A DNA stretch of 5,401 bases. Source: Minisyncoccota bacterium. GTDB taxonomy: Bacteria; Patescibacteriota; Minisyncoccia; Minisyncoccales; PEYH01. A program made the position numbers and the translations under genes. Position 1 is the stretch's first letter, and each line of letters opens with the position of its first letter. Location of the stretch: NCBI GenBank assembly GCA_028713795.1, contig JAQTNP010000035.1, positions 1 through 5,401 on the forward strand, given 5' to 3'. The notes under the pieces were generated by a model. It saw only the letters and a list, made by a program, of their open reading frames with translations, had not been told where the DNA came from and made no database searches. Shown piece after piece: positions 5,046 to 5,401 of this stretch.

Positions 5046-5401
5046 AAAATCAGGCTAGGATAAAAGTAGTGGGAATAGGGGGTTCGGGAGGTAACGCTAT
5101 TTCCAGAATGGCCAAATGCCATATACAAGGAATAGAGTTGATAGCCATCAACTCTGATTTTCAAGATTTAAAAAAAATCAAGGCTGACAAAAAAGTTCAT
5201 ATAGGGATTGGCTTAACTCAAGGTTTTGGAGCAGGAATGGATCCTGCTATAGGAGAAAAAGCGGCAATAGATTCTTTAAATGAAATAAAGGAAGTTTTAC
5301 AGCAGGGAGATATAGTATTTGTTACTTGCGGACTGGGAGGGGGAACAGGATCAGGGGCTGTTTCTGTTATAGCTGATCTGGCTAAGAATTTAGGATCTCT
5401 G
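5042..5401 (+). CDS. ftsZ: Cell division protein FtsZ, 5' part only
   Basis: Tubulin-like GTPase that forms the division ring. The first 120 residues of a protein normally 350-400 long are present and remain open to the window end. Evidence: N-terminal strand and glycine loop IKVVGIGGSGGNAISRM (7-23), INSDFQDL (37-44, corresponding to the usual INTDAQAL), GLTQGFGAGMDPAIGEKAA (57-75), and the GTP-binding tubulin signature GLGGGTGSGA (97-106). Differences from common FtsZ: the residues after the signature read VSVIA rather than the usual AAP-[VI]-[VI]-A type, losing the conserved proline, and GAGGNP is GAGMDP. Almost no N-terminal extension precedes the core. ATG 5042 overlaps the ftsA stop as ATGA. 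Confidence 0.95.
   Translation, partial: MKNQARIKVVGIGGSGGNAISRMAKCHIQGIELIAINSDFQDLKKIKADKKVHIGIGLTQGFGAGMDPAIGEKAAIDSLNEIKEVLQQGDIVFVTCGLGGGTGSGAVSVIADLAKNLGSL

Noticed and set aside
5042..5062. UGA recoding (glycine code) letting ftsA read past its stop
   Set aside because: Reading through would add only about six residues before TAA, no gene here has an internal TGA, and the ATGA overlap with ftsZ is a standard junction.
4559..5164. Minus-strand open frame of 201 codons
   Set aside because: Antisense to ftsA and the start of ftsZ, both of which have unmistakable motifs; its length is explained by the codon bias of the opposite strand.

Overview
The window is AT-rich, densely packed bacterial DNA. 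It looks like a Candidate Phyla Radiation (Patescibacteria, Parcubacteria-like) chromosome. The reasons are compact housekeeping genes with very short gaps or overlaps, CPR-style forms of Pth, bS21, HisRS and FtsZ, a ybeY-ftsA-ftsZ block without the usual cell-wall synthesis neighbours, and almost no Shine-Dalgarno (SD) sequences. The lineage is inferred from protein character and gene order; no marker phylogeny was possible. All genes read cleanly with the standard bacterial code. There are no internal in-frame TGA codons, which argues against the UGA=Gly code of Gracilibacteria/Absconditabacteria.

Layout. (1) 1-430, minus strand: pth, peptidyl-tRNA hydrolase, with its 3' end outside the window. 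(2) 431-491: a 61-bp divergent promoter region with a consensus TATAAT on each strand, both placed so that transcripts would begin at or within a few bases of the start codons. (3) 492-2588, plus strand: lepB (signal peptidase I), hisS (histidyl-tRNA synthetase) and rpsU (bS21), an apparent operon with 1-8 nt gaps, closed by an intrinsic terminator at 2594-2620. (4) 2649-3308: an unrecognised membrane-anchored protein made of seven tandem repeats of about 26 residues, each with two cysteines about 12 residues apart (14 Cys in all). (5) 3309-3447: an intergenic region with an AT-rich inverted repeat and a promoter-like sequence. (6) 3463 to the window end: ybeY (endoribonuclease / ribosome maturation), ftsA and ftsZ (divisome), with overlapping reading frames; ftsZ runs off the window.

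Functionally, pth, hisS, rpsU and ybeY serve translation and ribosome quality, lepB serves protein export, and ftsA/ftsZ serve division. The cysteine-repeat protein is the one gene without a clear family and is the best candidate for something undescribed. A second theme is initiation: none of the eight chosen starts has a well-placed SD, in a window that also encodes bS21, a protein that sits near the anti-SD on the ribosome. I see no mobile elements, CRISPR arrays, tRNA or rRNA genes, and no gene-free stretch over 300 bases.
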